Positions 26,343 to 35,090 of a DNA stretch of 64,000 bases are shown in pieces. Under the pieces are notes generated by a model. It made no database searches, was not told the DNA's origin, and saw only the letters and a list, made by a program, of their open reading frames with translations. Every line of letters begins with the position of its first letter. Position 1 is the stretch's first letter. The DNA comes from Streptomyces jumonjinensis (GTDB taxonomy: Bacteria > Actinomycetota > Actinomycetes > Streptomycetales > Streptomycetaceae), in the NCBI RefSeq assembly GCF_009600885.1, contig NZ_VCLA01000170.1:107638-171637 (forward strand). The letters run 5' to 3'. The translations under genes were made by a program, and so were the position numbers.

Positions 26343-26806
26343 AAGCCGAACGCGTCCGCCCGTACGGAGGTCAGCAGCCAGCACCGCCCATCGGCCGCGG
26401 TGGACGCGACCGCCGCCAGCAGCGCCGCGCCCAGCCCCTGGCCGCGCGCCCCGGCCGCCACCGCGAGTTCATCGATCTCCACCGCCCCGCAGAGCCAGCG
26501 CCGGGTGCGGTCCTCCCCCAGTACGGCGGCCACCGGCCCGTATGAGCGCCCCTCGGGAAAGGGATCGGGCGTGGTCCAGCCCGTCGCGAAGCCGTGCACC
26601 ACCCGGTCGTCCGACCCCGACAGGGCCAGGGCCGCGGCGAACCCCGGGCGGGCGAGCTCCGCCGGGAGCCGCCGCACATAGCCGTCCGCCTCGGCCGGGT
26701 CCTCGCACCAGGGCGGCTCCGCGAAGGCCCCCGCGTACACCGAGCGGACGCCCTCGGCGCGCTCCAGCAGTTCCGCGCCGGAGACCAGACGTACCACCGT
26801 GCCCAT
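26129..26806 (-). CDS. GNAT family N-acetyltransferase
   Basis: 225 residues. The acetyl-CoA-binding core is EIDELAVAAGARGQGLGAAL (R/Q-x-x-G-x-G/A), followed by DAFGFYLRRGWR. The last 50 residues are repeats (ALMSEPA) from the 21-bp DNA repeats and form a non-family tail; the catalytic domain ends near 26280. ATG 26806 overlaps the tsaD stop (TGATG), so translation is coupled. Substrate unknown. In many genomes tsaD has rimI as neighbour, but this protein is not clearly RimI. Confidence 0.85.
   Translation of the reverse strand: MGTVVRLVSGAELLERAEGVRSVYAGAFAEPPWCEDPAEADGYVRRLPAELARPGFAAALALSGSDDRVVHGFATGWTTPDPFPEGRSYGPVAAVLGEDRTRRWLCGAVEIDELAVAAGARGQGLGAALLAAVASTAADGRCWLLTSVRADAFGFYLRRGWRQAVHPAPEGDGPALLLGPCHPAALMSEPAALMSEPAALTSEPAARNHPRSAPTSRNHPESTSG
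26190..26261. repeat. 21-bp tandem repeats read on both strands
   Basis: Three units of GCGGCGGGCTCGGACATCAG(G/C) plus a partial fourth. The plus strand encodes RAAGSDI units in the GT87-like protein; the minus strand encodes ALMSEPA units in the GNAT protein. Confidence 0.85.
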
Positions 26807-27867
26807 CAGACGGCCGTCCGTACGGCGGCGACGGGGTGGAGGGCCGCGTACTCCAGCGGCGCGGACGGGTCGATCGAGAGCTCCAGCGGGGCCGGTTCGG
26901 CTCCGGCGCGCACCAGCAGATCGCCCACGGCGGCGATCATCGCCCCGTTGTCCGTGCAGAGTCCCAGCGGCGGCACGCGCAGGGTGATGCCCGCCGCCGC
27001 GCAGCGCTGCTCCGCCAGGGCGCGCACCCGTGAGTTGGCGGCCACCCCGCCGACCACGACCAGGGTGCCGACCCCGTACGCGGCACAGGCCGCCACCGCC
27101 TTGCGGGTCAGCACATCGGCGATGGCCTCCTGGAGCGACGCGGCCCCGTCGGCGACCGGCAGACCACCGGCCGGACGGCTCTCGGCCCACCGGGCCGCCG
27201 CCGTCTTGAGTCCGGAGAAGGAGAACGCGTACGGGTCGTCACGCGGCCCGGTCAGCGGGCGCGGGAAGGGGACCGCCCCCGGATTCCCGGCGCGGGCCGC
27301 CCGGTCGATGGCGGGCCCGCCCGGGTAGGGCAGCCCGAAGACCCGGGCGACCTTGTCGAAGCACTCCCCGGCCGCGTCGTCCAGGGTATCCCCGAGATGG
27401 ACGATCGGATCGCGGGCCAGATCCCGGACGAGCAGCAGGGACGTGTGCCCGCCGGAGACGATCAGCACCACGCAGGGGTCGGGCAGCGGGCCGTGCGCCA
27501 GGGTGTCGGCGGCCACATGGCCCGCCAGATGGTGGACGCCGTACAGCGGTACGCCCAGTGCGTACGCCAGCCCCTTGGCCCCGGAGACGCCCACCTGGAG
27601 GGCGCCGGAGAGGCCGGGGCCGGTGGTGACCGCGACCGCGCCGATGTCGGACATCCGCAGGCCCGCCCCGGCCAGGGCCTCCTCGACCACCGGGGTGAGC
27701 GCGTGGATATGCGCGCGGGCGGCGATCTCCGGGACGACGCCGCCGAAACGGGCGTGCTCGGCCATGCTCGACGCGACGGCATGGCCCAGCAGCCGGCCCT
27801 CGCGCACCAGCCCCGCGCCCGTCTCGTCGCAGGACGACTCGATGCCCAGCACCACCGGAGAACTCAC
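26806..27867 (-). CDS. tsaD: tRNA t6A37 threonylcarbamoyltransferase TsaD
   Basis: 353 residues, normal length. ASKHA fold with [12 protein letters not shown] at the start, the metal-binding histidines in [18 protein letters not shown], and [10 protein letters not shown]. With TsaB/TsaE it attaches threonylcarbamoyl to A37 of ANN-decoding tRNAs. Start GTG 27867 lies 5 nt after gaggag; upstream ATGs lack an RBS. TsaB and TsaE are not in the window. Divergent from cobL. Confidence 0.95.
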   Translation of the reverse strand: MSSPVVLGIESSCDETGAGLVREGRLLGHAVASSMAEHARFGGVVPEIAARAHIHALTPVVEEALAGAGLRMSDIGAVAVTTGPGLSGALQVGVSGAKGLAYALGVPLYGVHHLAGHVAADTLAHGPLPDPCVVLIVSGGHTSLLLVRDLARDPIVHLGDTLDDAAGECFDKVARVFGLPYPGGPAIDRAARAGNPGAVPFPRPLTGPRDDPYAFSFSGLKTAAARWAESRPAGGLPVADGAASLQEAIADVLTRKAVAACAAYGVGTLVVVGGVAANSRVRALAEQRCAAAGITLRVPPLGLCTDNGAMIAAVGDLLVRAGAEPAPLELSIDPSAPLEYAALHPVAAVRTAV

Positions 27868-28108
27868 GGCCGCTCCTCTGCGTCTCATTCGCTGTTGCAA
27901 GTCATGTGCGATAAGCCCCTCAAGGGTACGAGGTCACACCGCGACCGAGGACGGGCCGGGGCCGAGGACGGGCTGCGACCGAGGACGGGCCGGGACGGGG
28001 CAGCCGGGAGGCGGGAGACGGGCCGGGACGGGGCAGCCGGGCGACGGGGAGCGCGGTGACAGTAGAGTGCGCCTGCGTCCCACCCCCCGAACACCGAGGT
28101 ACCAGGCA

Positions 28109-29398
28109 GTGATCGCCGTAACCCCCGCCGCCGCACCGGATGTCACCGTCGTCGGCATCGGGGCCGATGGATGGGCCGGGCTCCCCGGCCCCTCGCGCGA
28201 GGCGCTCGCCGCCGCCGAGGTGCTGATCGGCGGCGTACGCCAGCTGGCGCTGCTCCCGGTGCAGCCGTGCACGGGCGAACGGGTGGCCTGGCCGTCCCCG
28301 CTGCGGCCCGCCGTGCCCGCCCTGCTCGCCGCGCACTCCGGCCGCCGGATCGCGGTGCTGGCCAGCGGCGACCCCATGCACTACGGCATCGGCCGGGCGC
28401 TCACCGAGGTGCTCGGCGCCGGGGGCCTGCGGGTGCTGCCGCATCCGTCGTCGCTCTCGCTGGCCGCCGCCCGGCTCGGCTGGCCGCTGGAGGACACCGA
28501 GGTGGTCACGCTCGTCGGCCGCCCCGCCGCCCGGCTGGCCGCCGCGCTCCACCACGGACGGCGGCTGCTGGTGCTCAGCGCGGGCGCGAAGACCCCGGGC
28601 GAGGTCGCCGCTCTGCTGCGCGAGCACGGCTTCGGGCCCAGCCGGATGCGGGTGCTCGAACAGCTGGGCGGCGAGCAGGAACGTATCGGCGTCGAAGCCC
28701 GCGCCGACGACTGGCCGCATCCGCCCGGCGACCCGCTGAACGTCGTCGCCGTCGAGTGCCGCCGCGCCCCCGGCGCCGCCCGGCTCGGCGCGGTGCCCGG
28801 ACTGCCCGACACGGCGTACGAACACGACGGCCAGCTCACCAAGCGCCATGTCCGCGCCGCCACGCTCGGCGCGCTCGCGCCCGCGCCCGGGGAGCTGCTG
28901 TGGGACATCGGCGGCGGGTCGGGGTCGATCGCGGTGGAGTGGATGCGTACGCACCCGTCCTGCCGGGCCGTCACCGTCGAGCGCGATCCGGTACGGGCCG
29001 GACGCATCGCCCGTAACGCGGACCGGCTCGGGGTGCCCGGACTGCGCGTCGTCACCGGCGCCGCGCCCGCCGCGCTGGCCGGACTGCCGCTGCCCGACGC
29101 GGTGTTCATCGGCGGCGGGCTCACCGCCCCCGGACTGCTCGACGCCTGCTGGGCGGCGCTCGCGGCGGGCGGGCGGCTGGTCGCCAACACCGTGACCCTG
29201 GAGTCCGAGGCCCTGCTCGCCGAGGGCTACCGGCGGCACGGCGGCGAACTGGTGCGGCTCGCCGTGGCGCACGCCGTGCCCGTGGGGGGCTTCACCGGAT
29301 GGCGGCAGGCGATGCCGGTGACCCAGTGGGCCGTCACCAAGGGGATGCCCTCCGGGTTCCGGGATCCCGTCACCATCTCACCAGGAGACGACAGATGA
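28109..29398 (+). CDS. cobL: precorrin-6Y C5,15-methyltransferase (decarboxylating), CbiE-CbiT fusion
   Basis: 429 residues. CbiE-type tetrapyrrole methylase at about 10-210 (VVGIGADGWAG, ASGDPMHYGIG). CbiT-type methyltransferase/decarboxylase at about 235-400 (LLWDIGGGSGSIAVEW, VFIGGGL). It makes precorrin-8 from dihydro-precorrin-6 with two SAM. Start GTG 28109 behind gaggtaccagg. It overlaps cobM by 4 nt (ATGA). The upstream 240 bp contain a 23-bp direct repeat (27986 and 28019) but no riboswitch. Confidence 0.93.
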   Translation: MIAVTPAAAPDVTVVGIGADGWAGLPGPSREALAAAEVLIGGVRQLALLPVQPCTGERVAWPSPLRPAVPALLAAHSGRRIAVLASGDPMHYGIGRALTEVLGAGGLRVLPHPSSLSLAAARLGWPLEDTEVVTLVGRPAARLAAALHHGRRLLVLSAGAKTPGEVAALLREHGFGPSRMRVLEQLGGEQERIGVEARADDWPHPPGDPLNVVAVECRRAPGAARLGAVPGLPDTAYEHDGQLTKRHVRAATLGALAPAPGELLWDIGGGSGSIAVEWMRTHPSCRAVTVERDPVRAGRIARNADRLGVPGLRVVTGAAPAALAGLPLPDAVFIGGGLTAPGLLDACWAALAAGGRLVANTVTLESEALLAEGYRRHGGELVRLAVAHAVPVGGFTGWRQAMPVTQWAVTKGMPSGFRDPVTISPGDDR

Positions 29399-30144
29399 CC
29401 GTGTACTTCATCGGGGCCGGCCCCGGCGCCGCAGATCTGATCACCGTGCGGGGGGCGCGGACGCTCGCCTCCTGCCGGGTCTGTCTCTACGCGGGCAGCC
29501 TGGTGCCGCGTGAACTCCTCGCCGAATGCCCGCCGGACGCCCGGCTGGTGGACACCGCGCGGCTCACCCTGGACGAGATCACGGACGAGCTGGTCCGCGC
29601 GCACCGGGACGGTCGGGACGTGGCCCGGCTGCACTCGGGCGACCCGTCCGTCTTCAGCGCGATGGCCGAGCAGATGCGCAGACTCGACGCGGCCGGAGTG
29701 CCGTACGAGGTGGTGCCGGGGGTGCCCGCCTTCGCCGCCGCCGCTGCCGCGCTGAAGCGGGAGCTGACCGTGCCGACCGTCGGCCAGACGGTGATCCTCA
29801 CCCGTATCGCCCAGCGCGCCACGGCGATGCCCGAAGGGGAGGACCTGGCCACGCTCGGGCGCAGCGGCGCGCTGATCGTGCTCCATCTGGCGGCGGGGTA
29901 CGCGGAACGGGTGGCGGCGGAGCTGCTGCCGCATTACGGGGCGGACTGCCCGGCCGCGGTGGTTGCTTACGCCAGCCGTCCGGAGGAGATCGTGCTGCGG
30001 GGCACCGTGGACTCGATCGCGGCGCAGGTGAAGGCGGCGGGGATCGTGCGGACCGCGGTGATCATCGTCGGCCGCACGCTGGGGGCGGAGGGGTTCCGGG
30101 ACAGCCATCTGTACTCGGCGGAGCGGGACCGGCACGTCTGCTGA
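29395..30144 (+). CDS. cobM: precorrin-4 C11-methyltransferase
   Basis: 249 residues, normal length. SAM-binding GAGPGAADLITVRGAR, CRVCLYAGSLVP, LHSGDPSVFSAM and VVPGVPAFAAAAA are all typical of CobM/CbiF. It methylates C11 of precorrin-4. Coupled to cobL by ATGA with aggag upstream. Convergent with cbiD. Confidence 0.95.
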   Translation: MTVYFIGAGPGAADLITVRGARTLASCRVCLYAGSLVPRELLAECPPDARLVDTARLTLDEITDELVRAHRDGRDVARLHSGDPSVFSAMAEQMRRLDAAGVPYEVVPGVPAFAAAAAALKRELTVPTVGQTVILTRIAQRATAMPEGEDLATLGRSGALIVLHLAAGYAERVAAELLPHYGADCPAAVVAYASRPEEIVLRGTVDSIAAQVKAAGIVRTAVIIVGRTLGAEGFRDSHLYSAERDRHVC

Positions 30145-30701
30145 CGGGGGCGGGGGTGTTCGCCGTCGGCTCGGGGGTGCGGTCTGTGGCGGGGGCCTGC
30201 CTGTCCGGTGGTGCTGTCCGTCCGGTGGTTCCGCCTGTCCGGTGGACCCGTCGTTCAGGTGTCGCCCGTCCGGCGGTCCGGTGTGCTCGGGGCCCGTCTG
30301 TTCAGGTGCCGGCTGATCGGCGGTCCCGGCAGCTCGGGTGGCGCCGTCTCTTCGGGGGCTCCGGTTCGCTCGGGCGCTGCCCTGCCCGGTGGTCCCGCCC
30401 GGCGGGGCCGAACGTGGGGGAGCCCTCCGGTCAGCTCCCGCCCGCCCCTGGCCGGGCACGGGGCCCGTTCCTCCGCAGACCCCTCAGGGCCTCTCCGTTC
30501 GGAGTCCGGGTACTGCCGGGCTACGGGGGAGGGCCCCTGGGCAGACCCGCTCGCCGACCGGCCCGACCCGGAAGACGGCCACGGCCCCTCGGCTTCGAGA
30601 CCTTGACCACCAGGCTCCGGGTACCCGGTCCTCCGGGACCCCTACCACCGGGCACCCGCCCACCAGGCCCCCGGAAACCCCCGGCGCAAGCCGCACCCCC
30701 C
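30145..30701. other. gene-free GC-rich region
   Basis: 557 bp between the convergent cobM and cbiD. It is full of short repeats of the type gtccggtgg and cggtcccg. Open frames on both strands have no protein-like composition. I see no gene. Confidence 0.6.
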
Positions 30702-31844
30702 TCAACCTCCCGGCGTGCTGCGCCCCACCACCGTCCCCGCGCGGTCGATGCAGATCACGTCCACCGCGACGGGCGTGCCCCGCAGCACCGACAGGGCTTC
30801 GTCGCGCGCCGCCACCGCCACCAGATCGCCGAGCGGAACCCCCGCCGCCGCGCACAGCTGTAGCGCCGCGAGCCCCGTGTTGGCGTCCGCGATCTCCCGT
30901 GCCAGGGCCGGTCCGGCCCCGCCCCGCAGGGCCAGCCCGGCGAGGAACCCCTTGTCCACCTGGGAGCGGGCCGAGTGCAGATCCAGATGCCCGGCCGCCA
31001 GCTTGGACAGCTTGGCGAAGCCCCCGCAGACGGTGAGCCGCTCCACGGGGTGGCGGCGCAGATACTTGAGCACCGCGCCCGCGAAGTCCCCCATGTCCAG
31101 CAGCGCGTCCTCCGGCAGGCCGTACTCCGCGATCACCGTCTTCTCCGACGTCGAGCCGGTGCAGGCCGCCACATGCCGCCGCCCGGCCGCCCGCGCCACA
31201 TCGACACCGCGCCGGATCGAGTCGATCCACGCGGAGCAGGAGTAGGGCACGACGACACCGGTCGTGCCGAGGATGGAGAGGCCGCCCAGGATGCCCAGCC
31301 GGGGGTTCCAGGTGGAGCGGGCGATCTCCTCGCCGTGGTCCACCGAGACGGTGATCTCCACATCGCCGTCGCCGCTGCTGCCGCCGCCACGCCGGCCGTG
31401 CGTCCGCGTCACCTCCGCGATGTGGTCGCGCATCATCTGCCGGGGCACGGGGTTGATGGCGGGCTCCCCGACCTCCAGCGGCAGGCCGGGCCGGGTCACC
31501 GTGCCCACCCCGGGCCCGGCCCGGAAGACCACCCCGGAGCCGGGCGGCAGCGCCCGTACGGTGGCCCGGACCAGCGCCCCATGGGTCACGTCCGGATCGT
31601 CTCCCGCGTCCTTGACCACCCCGGCCATGGCCCGGCCGTCCGCCGTCAGCTCCTCCACGGCCAGCGCGAAGGCCGGGGTCTGGCCCTTGGGCAGGGTGAC
31701 GGTGACCGGGTCCGGGAAGGCCCCGGTCAGCAGCGCGGTGTACGCGGCCGTGGCCGACGCGGTCGCACAGGCCCCGGTCGTCCAGCCGGGCCGCAGCCCG
31801 GTGTGCTTGAGTTGGGCGCCGCGCCCGCCTTTCGCCTCACTCAT
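30702..31844 (-). CDS. cbiD: cobalt-precorrin-5B C1-methyltransferase-type enzyme
   Basis: 380 residues. Begins LRPGWTTGACATASATAAY, the CbiD hallmark, with GVGTVTRPGLPLEVGEPAIN, GILGGLSILGTTGVV and DMGDFAGAVLKYL. CbiD methylates C1 in the anaerobic pathway. No CobF, its aerobic counterpart, is visible, so CbiD probably supplies this step despite the aerobic-type CobG and CobN. Starts 17 nt from the divergent cobK, so the two share a promoter region. Confidence 0.93.
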   Translation of the reverse strand: MSEAKGGRGAQLKHTGLRPGWTTGACATASATAAYTALLTGAFPDPVTVTLPKGQTPAFALAVEELTADGRAMAGVVKDAGDDPDVTHGALVRATVRALPPGSGVVFRAGPGVGTVTRPGLPLEVGEPAINPVPRQMMRDHIAEVTRTHGRRGGGSSGDGDVEITVSVDHGEEIARSTWNPRLGILGGLSILGTTGVVVPYSCSAWIDSIRRGVDVARAAGRRHVAACTGSTSEKTVIAEYGLPEDALLDMGDFAGAVLKYLRRHPVERLTVCGGFAKLSKLAAGHLDLHSARSQVDKGFLAGLALRGGAGPALAREIADANTGLAALQLCAAAGVPLGDLVAVAARDEALSVLRGTPVAVDVICIDRAGTVVGRSTPGG

Positions 31845-31861
31845 GAAGGGGTCCGTACTCC

Positions 31862-32710
31862 GTGCACGTACTGATACTGGGGGGAACGACCGAGGCCCGC
31901 AGCCTGGCCGGGCTGCTCCACGGCACCCCCGGCCTGCGGCTGACCAGTTCCCTGGCCGGGCGGGTCGCCGCTCCCCGGCTGCCCGAAGGGGAGGTCCGCG
32001 TCGGGGGGTTCGGCGGGGTCGAGGGGCTGGCGGAATGGCTGCGCGAGCAGAAGGTGCGGGGACTCATCGACGCCACTCACCCCTTCGCCCGGACGATCAG
32101 TTTCCATGCGGCCGAGGCCGCTGCCATCGCCCATGTTCCCCTGCTCGCGCTCCGCAGGCCCGGGTGGGTCCGTACCGAGGGCGATCGGTGGCGGCTGGCG
32201 GACTCGCTGGAGGAGGCCGCGCGACTGCTGCCCGAGCTGCTGCCCCCCGTGCTCCCCGAGCCGTCTCCCGGGCCGGCCGCCCCCGCGCCGTCTCGTGCCC
32301 CGGCCGCTCCCGCACCCGAGCGCCGGGTGTTCCTCAGCACCGGGCGTATGGGCCTGGCCGCGTTCGCCGCGTGCGACGGGGTACGGGACGACCTCTGGTT
32401 CCTCGTACGGTCCGTGGACGAGCCGGAAGGGCTGCGTCCGGCGCGGACGCGGGTGCTGCTGGACCGGGGCCCGTTCACCCTCGAAGGGGAGCGCGAGCTG
32501 CTGGCCCGGCACCGTATCGAGGTCCTGGTCACCAAGGACAGCGGCGGCGCGGCCACCGCGCCCAAGCTCACGGCGGCCCGCGAGGCCGGAATCCCGGTGG
32601 TCGTCGTCCGCAGACCGCCGGTCCCGGAGGGCGTGGCGGTGGCGCCGGACCCCGAAGGGGCGGCCCGCTGGGTCGCGGAACGGCTGACGGACCGGGCCGT
32701 ACGGAGCTGA
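31862..32710 (+). CDS. cobK: precorrin-6A reductase
   Basis: 282 residues. N-terminal nucleotide-binding LILGGTTEARSLAGLL, then GLIDATHPFA, FLSTGRMGLAAF and VTKDSGGAAT, all conserved in CobK/CbiJ. It reduces precorrin-6A with NADPH. A proline/alanine-rich insert is at about 135-155. GTG 31862 start. Convergent with cobIJ. Confidence 0.93.
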   Translation: MHVLILGGTTEARSLAGLLHGTPGLRLTSSLAGRVAAPRLPEGEVRVGGFGGVEGLAEWLREQKVRGLIDATHPFARTISFHAAEAAAIAHVPLLALRRPGWVRTEGDRWRLADSLEEAARLLPELLPPVLPEPSPGPAAPAPSRAPAAPAPERRVFLSTGRMGLAAFAACDGVRDDLWFLVRSVDEPEGLRPARTRVLLDRGPFTLEGERELLARHRIEVLVTKDSGGAATAPKLTAAREAGIPVVVVRRPPVPEGVAVAPDPEGAARWVAERLTDRAVRS

Positions 32711-32829
32711 CCCGGCCGGACCGGCTCCGTACGGCCCGGTTCCGTACGGCCCGGTTCCGTACGGGCGGCTCCCGTGAGGCCGCTCAGGCCCCCAGCCCCC
32801 AGACCCCAGCCGCTCAGCTCCCCGACCGC
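32711..32829. repeat. 15-bp intergenic repeats between convergent cob genes
   Basis: Starting near 32733 the unit TCCGTACGGCCCGGT is repeated in tandem, followed by two copies of CCGCTCAGCTCCC. The first array can fold back on itself and may help terminate transcription. Confidence 0.5.
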
Positions 32830-34350
32830 TCAGCTCCCGGCCCGCTCCGTTTCCGGATAGCGCCGGGGAGTCCACACCACCTGCTCGCCGTTCCCGCGCC
32901 GCACCGTCCGCGTCTGCGACGACCCGACGAGCAGGATGGTCCGCATGTCCACCTCCGCCGGATCGAGCTCGCCCAGCGGCACGATCCGTACGCTCTGCTC
33001 CGCGCCGCCGACATCGCGGCCGACCACCACCGGGGTGTCCGGCCCCCGGTACTCCAGCAGCAGCTCCCGGGCCTTGCCCACCTGCCAGGTCCGGCTGCGC
33101 GAGCCCGGGTTGTACAGCGCCAGCACCAGATCGGCCGCCGCCGCCGAGCGCAGCCGCTCCGCGATGACCTCCCACGGCTTGAGCCGGTCGGAGAGCGAGA
33201 TCGTGGCGTAGTCGTGTCCGAGCGGTGCGCCCGCCGCCGCCGCGGCGGCGTTCGCGGCCGTCACCCCGGGCAGCACCCGCACCGGGACATCCGCGTACTC
33301 CGGCTGCGCCGCGGCCTCCAGCACCGCCGTGGCCATCGCGAACACCCCCGGGTCGCCGCCCGACACCACGGCCACCCGCCGCCCGCGCCGGGCCAGTTCG
33401 AGCGCGAACTCGGCGCGCTCCGACTCCACCCGGTTGTCGGAGCCGTGCCGGCACTGGCCGCCCCGCTCGGGCACCCGGTCCAGATAGGTCGTATAGCCGA
33501 CCAGATCGTCGGCGGCGGCCAGCGCGCCCCGGGTCTCGGGAGTCAGCCACAGCGGCCCGGCGGGCCCGGTGCCGACCACGACGACCTCGCCCCGCTCGCG
33601 TATCTCCGGCTTCGCGCCGACCCGGCTCGGCAGCACCGCCACCGCGAAGTACGGCACCGACTCCGGATCGACCCCGGCCAGCGCGGCGGTGCGCTCCCCG
33701 GCCATGGTGGCGCGTTCGACATAGCGGGCCTCGCCGAGCCGGCCGGAGCGTTCGAGCGCGCCGCGCACCTTCGGGAACGTCCGTCCCAGCTTCATGATCA
33801 CGGCCGCGTCCGTCGCCGCCAGCCGCGCCGTCAGCTCCTCCTCCGGCAGGGTGCCGGGCAGGATCGTCAGCACCTCCTCGCCCTCGGCGAGCGGAGTGCC
33901 GAGCCGGGCCGCCGCCGCGCTCACCGAGGTGACGCCCGGGATGACCTCGGTCTCGTACCGGTCCGCGAGCCGCTTGTGCATATGCATGTAGGAGCCGTAG
34001 AAGAGCGGATCGCCCTCGGCGAGCACCGCGACCGTCCGCCCCGCGTCGAGATGCGCGGCGAGCCGGGCCGCGGCAGCCGCGTAGAACTCCTCCATCGCCC
34101 CCCGGTAGCCGCCGGGGTGGTCGGTGGTCTCGGTGGTGAGGGGATAGACCAGCGCCTCTTCGACATGGTCGGCGCGGATGTGCTTCGCCGCGATGGCACG
34201 CGCGATGGAACGCCCGTGCCGGGCGCTGTGATACGCGATCACATCCGCCTCGGCGATGATCTCCACGGCGCGTACGGTCATCAGCGACGGGTCGCCGGGG
34301 CCGAGGCCCACTCCGTACAGCCGGCCGGTGGTGGCGTCGATGCCGCTCAT
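32830..34350 (-). CDS. cobIJ: precorrin-2 C20- / precorrin-3B C17-methyltransferase fusion
   Basis: 506 residues, two tetrapyrrole methylases in one chain. CobI part, about 1-245: [46 protein letters not shown]. CobJ part, about 250-490: [42 protein letters not shown]. It performs the C20 and C17 methylations that bracket CobG. Such CobIJ fusions are common in actinobacteria. Its start overlaps the cobH stop by 4 nt. Confidence 0.94.
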   Translation of the reverse strand: MSGIDATTGRLYGVGLGPGDPSLMTVRAVEIIAEADVIAYHSARHGRSIARAIAAKHIRADHVEEALVYPLTTETTDHPGGYRGAMEEFYAAAAARLAAHLDAGRTVAVLAEGDPLFYGSYMHMHKRLADRYETEVIPGVTSVSAAAARLGTPLAEGEEVLTILPGTLPEEELTARLAATDAAVIMKLGRTFPKVRGALERSGRLGEARYVERATMAGERTAALAGVDPESVPYFAVAVLPSRVGAKPEIRERGEVVVVGTGPAGPLWLTPETRGALAAADDLVGYTTYLDRVPERGGQCRHGSDNRVESERAEFALELARRGRRVAVVSGGDPGVFAMATAVLEAAAQPEYADVPVRVLPGVTAANAAAAAAGAPLGHDYATISLSDRLKPWEVIAERLRSAAAADLVLALYNPGSRSRTWQVGKARELLLEYRGPDTPVVVGRDVGGAEQSVRIVPLGELDPAEVDMRTILLVGSSQTRTVRRGNGEQVVWTPRRYPETERAGS

Positions 34351-34997
34351 TCTTCCTCGCTCGCGATCGCGTTCAGGGCGGCGGCGGCCATGGCGCTGCC
34401 GCCGCGCCGCCCTCGGACGACCAGGTGGTCGAGGGCCAGGGGGTGACCGGCGAGCGCGTCCTTGGACTCGGCGGCGCCGATGAAGCCTACGGGGACGCCG
34501 ATCACGGCGGCCGGGCGAGGGGCGCCGTCCGCGATCATCTCCAGCAGCCGGAAGAGCGCGGTCGGGGCGTTGCCGACGGCGACGACCGCGCCGTCCAGGC
34601 GGTCACGCCACAGTTCGAGGGCGGCGGCGCTGCGGGTGGTGCCGAGTTCGGCCGCGAGCGCGGGCACGGACGGGTCGGAGAGGGTGCAGACCACGTCGTT
34701 GCCGGCGGGCAGCCGCTTACGCGTCACCCCGCTGGCGACCATGGCCACATCGCAGAGGATCGGCGCTCCCGCACGCAGGGCCGCGCGGGCCCGGGAGACG
34801 ACCTGGGGGCTGAAGGAGAGGTCGCGTACGAGATCGACCATCCCGCAGGCGTGGATCATCCGGACCGCGACCTGGCTGACGTCGGCGGGCAGACCCGCGA
34901 GATCCGCTTCCGCGCGGATGGTGGCAAAGGACTGGCGGTAGATGGCCGCGCCGTCCTTCTCGTAGTCGAACACTGTGCTCTCGCTGCTCTCGCTCAT
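34347..34997 (-). CDS. cobH: precorrin-8X methylmutase
   Basis: 216 residues. Core [16 protein letters not shown] with the catalytic His, [36 protein letters not shown], and [16 protein letters not shown]. It moves the methyl group from C11 to C12 to give hydrogenobyrinic acid. Lies between cobG (93 nt upstream) and cobIJ (ATGA overlap). GTG start at codon 9 is an alternative to ATG 34997. Confidence 0.95.
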   Translation of the reverse strand: MSESSESTVFDYEKDGAAIYRQSFATIRAEADLAGLPADVSQVAVRMIHACGMVDLVRDLSFSPQVVSRARAALRAGAPILCDVAMVASGVTRKRLPAGNDVVCTLSDPSVPALAAELGTTRSAAALELWRDRLDGAVVAVGNAPTALFRLLEMIADGAPRPAAVIGVPVGFIGAAESKDALAGHPLALDHLVVRGRRGGSAMAAAALNAIASEEE

Positions 34998-35090
34998 TGG
35001 GGCATCGGGGCACCGCGTGGGGGACGCGGCGGGTCCGCCGGGGGCGGCGCCGCCATGGTGGCGGTGCGGCTCCGGCGGTCGTTCGAGGGG

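Noticed and set aside
32711-32829. second riboswitch or attenuator between cob genes
   Set aside because: No B12-box elements; only short tandem repeats between convergent genes.
31264-34446. 1060-residue frame across cbiD, cobK and cobIJ
   Set aside because: It crosses three recognised cob genes and has no domain; long only because stops are scarce.
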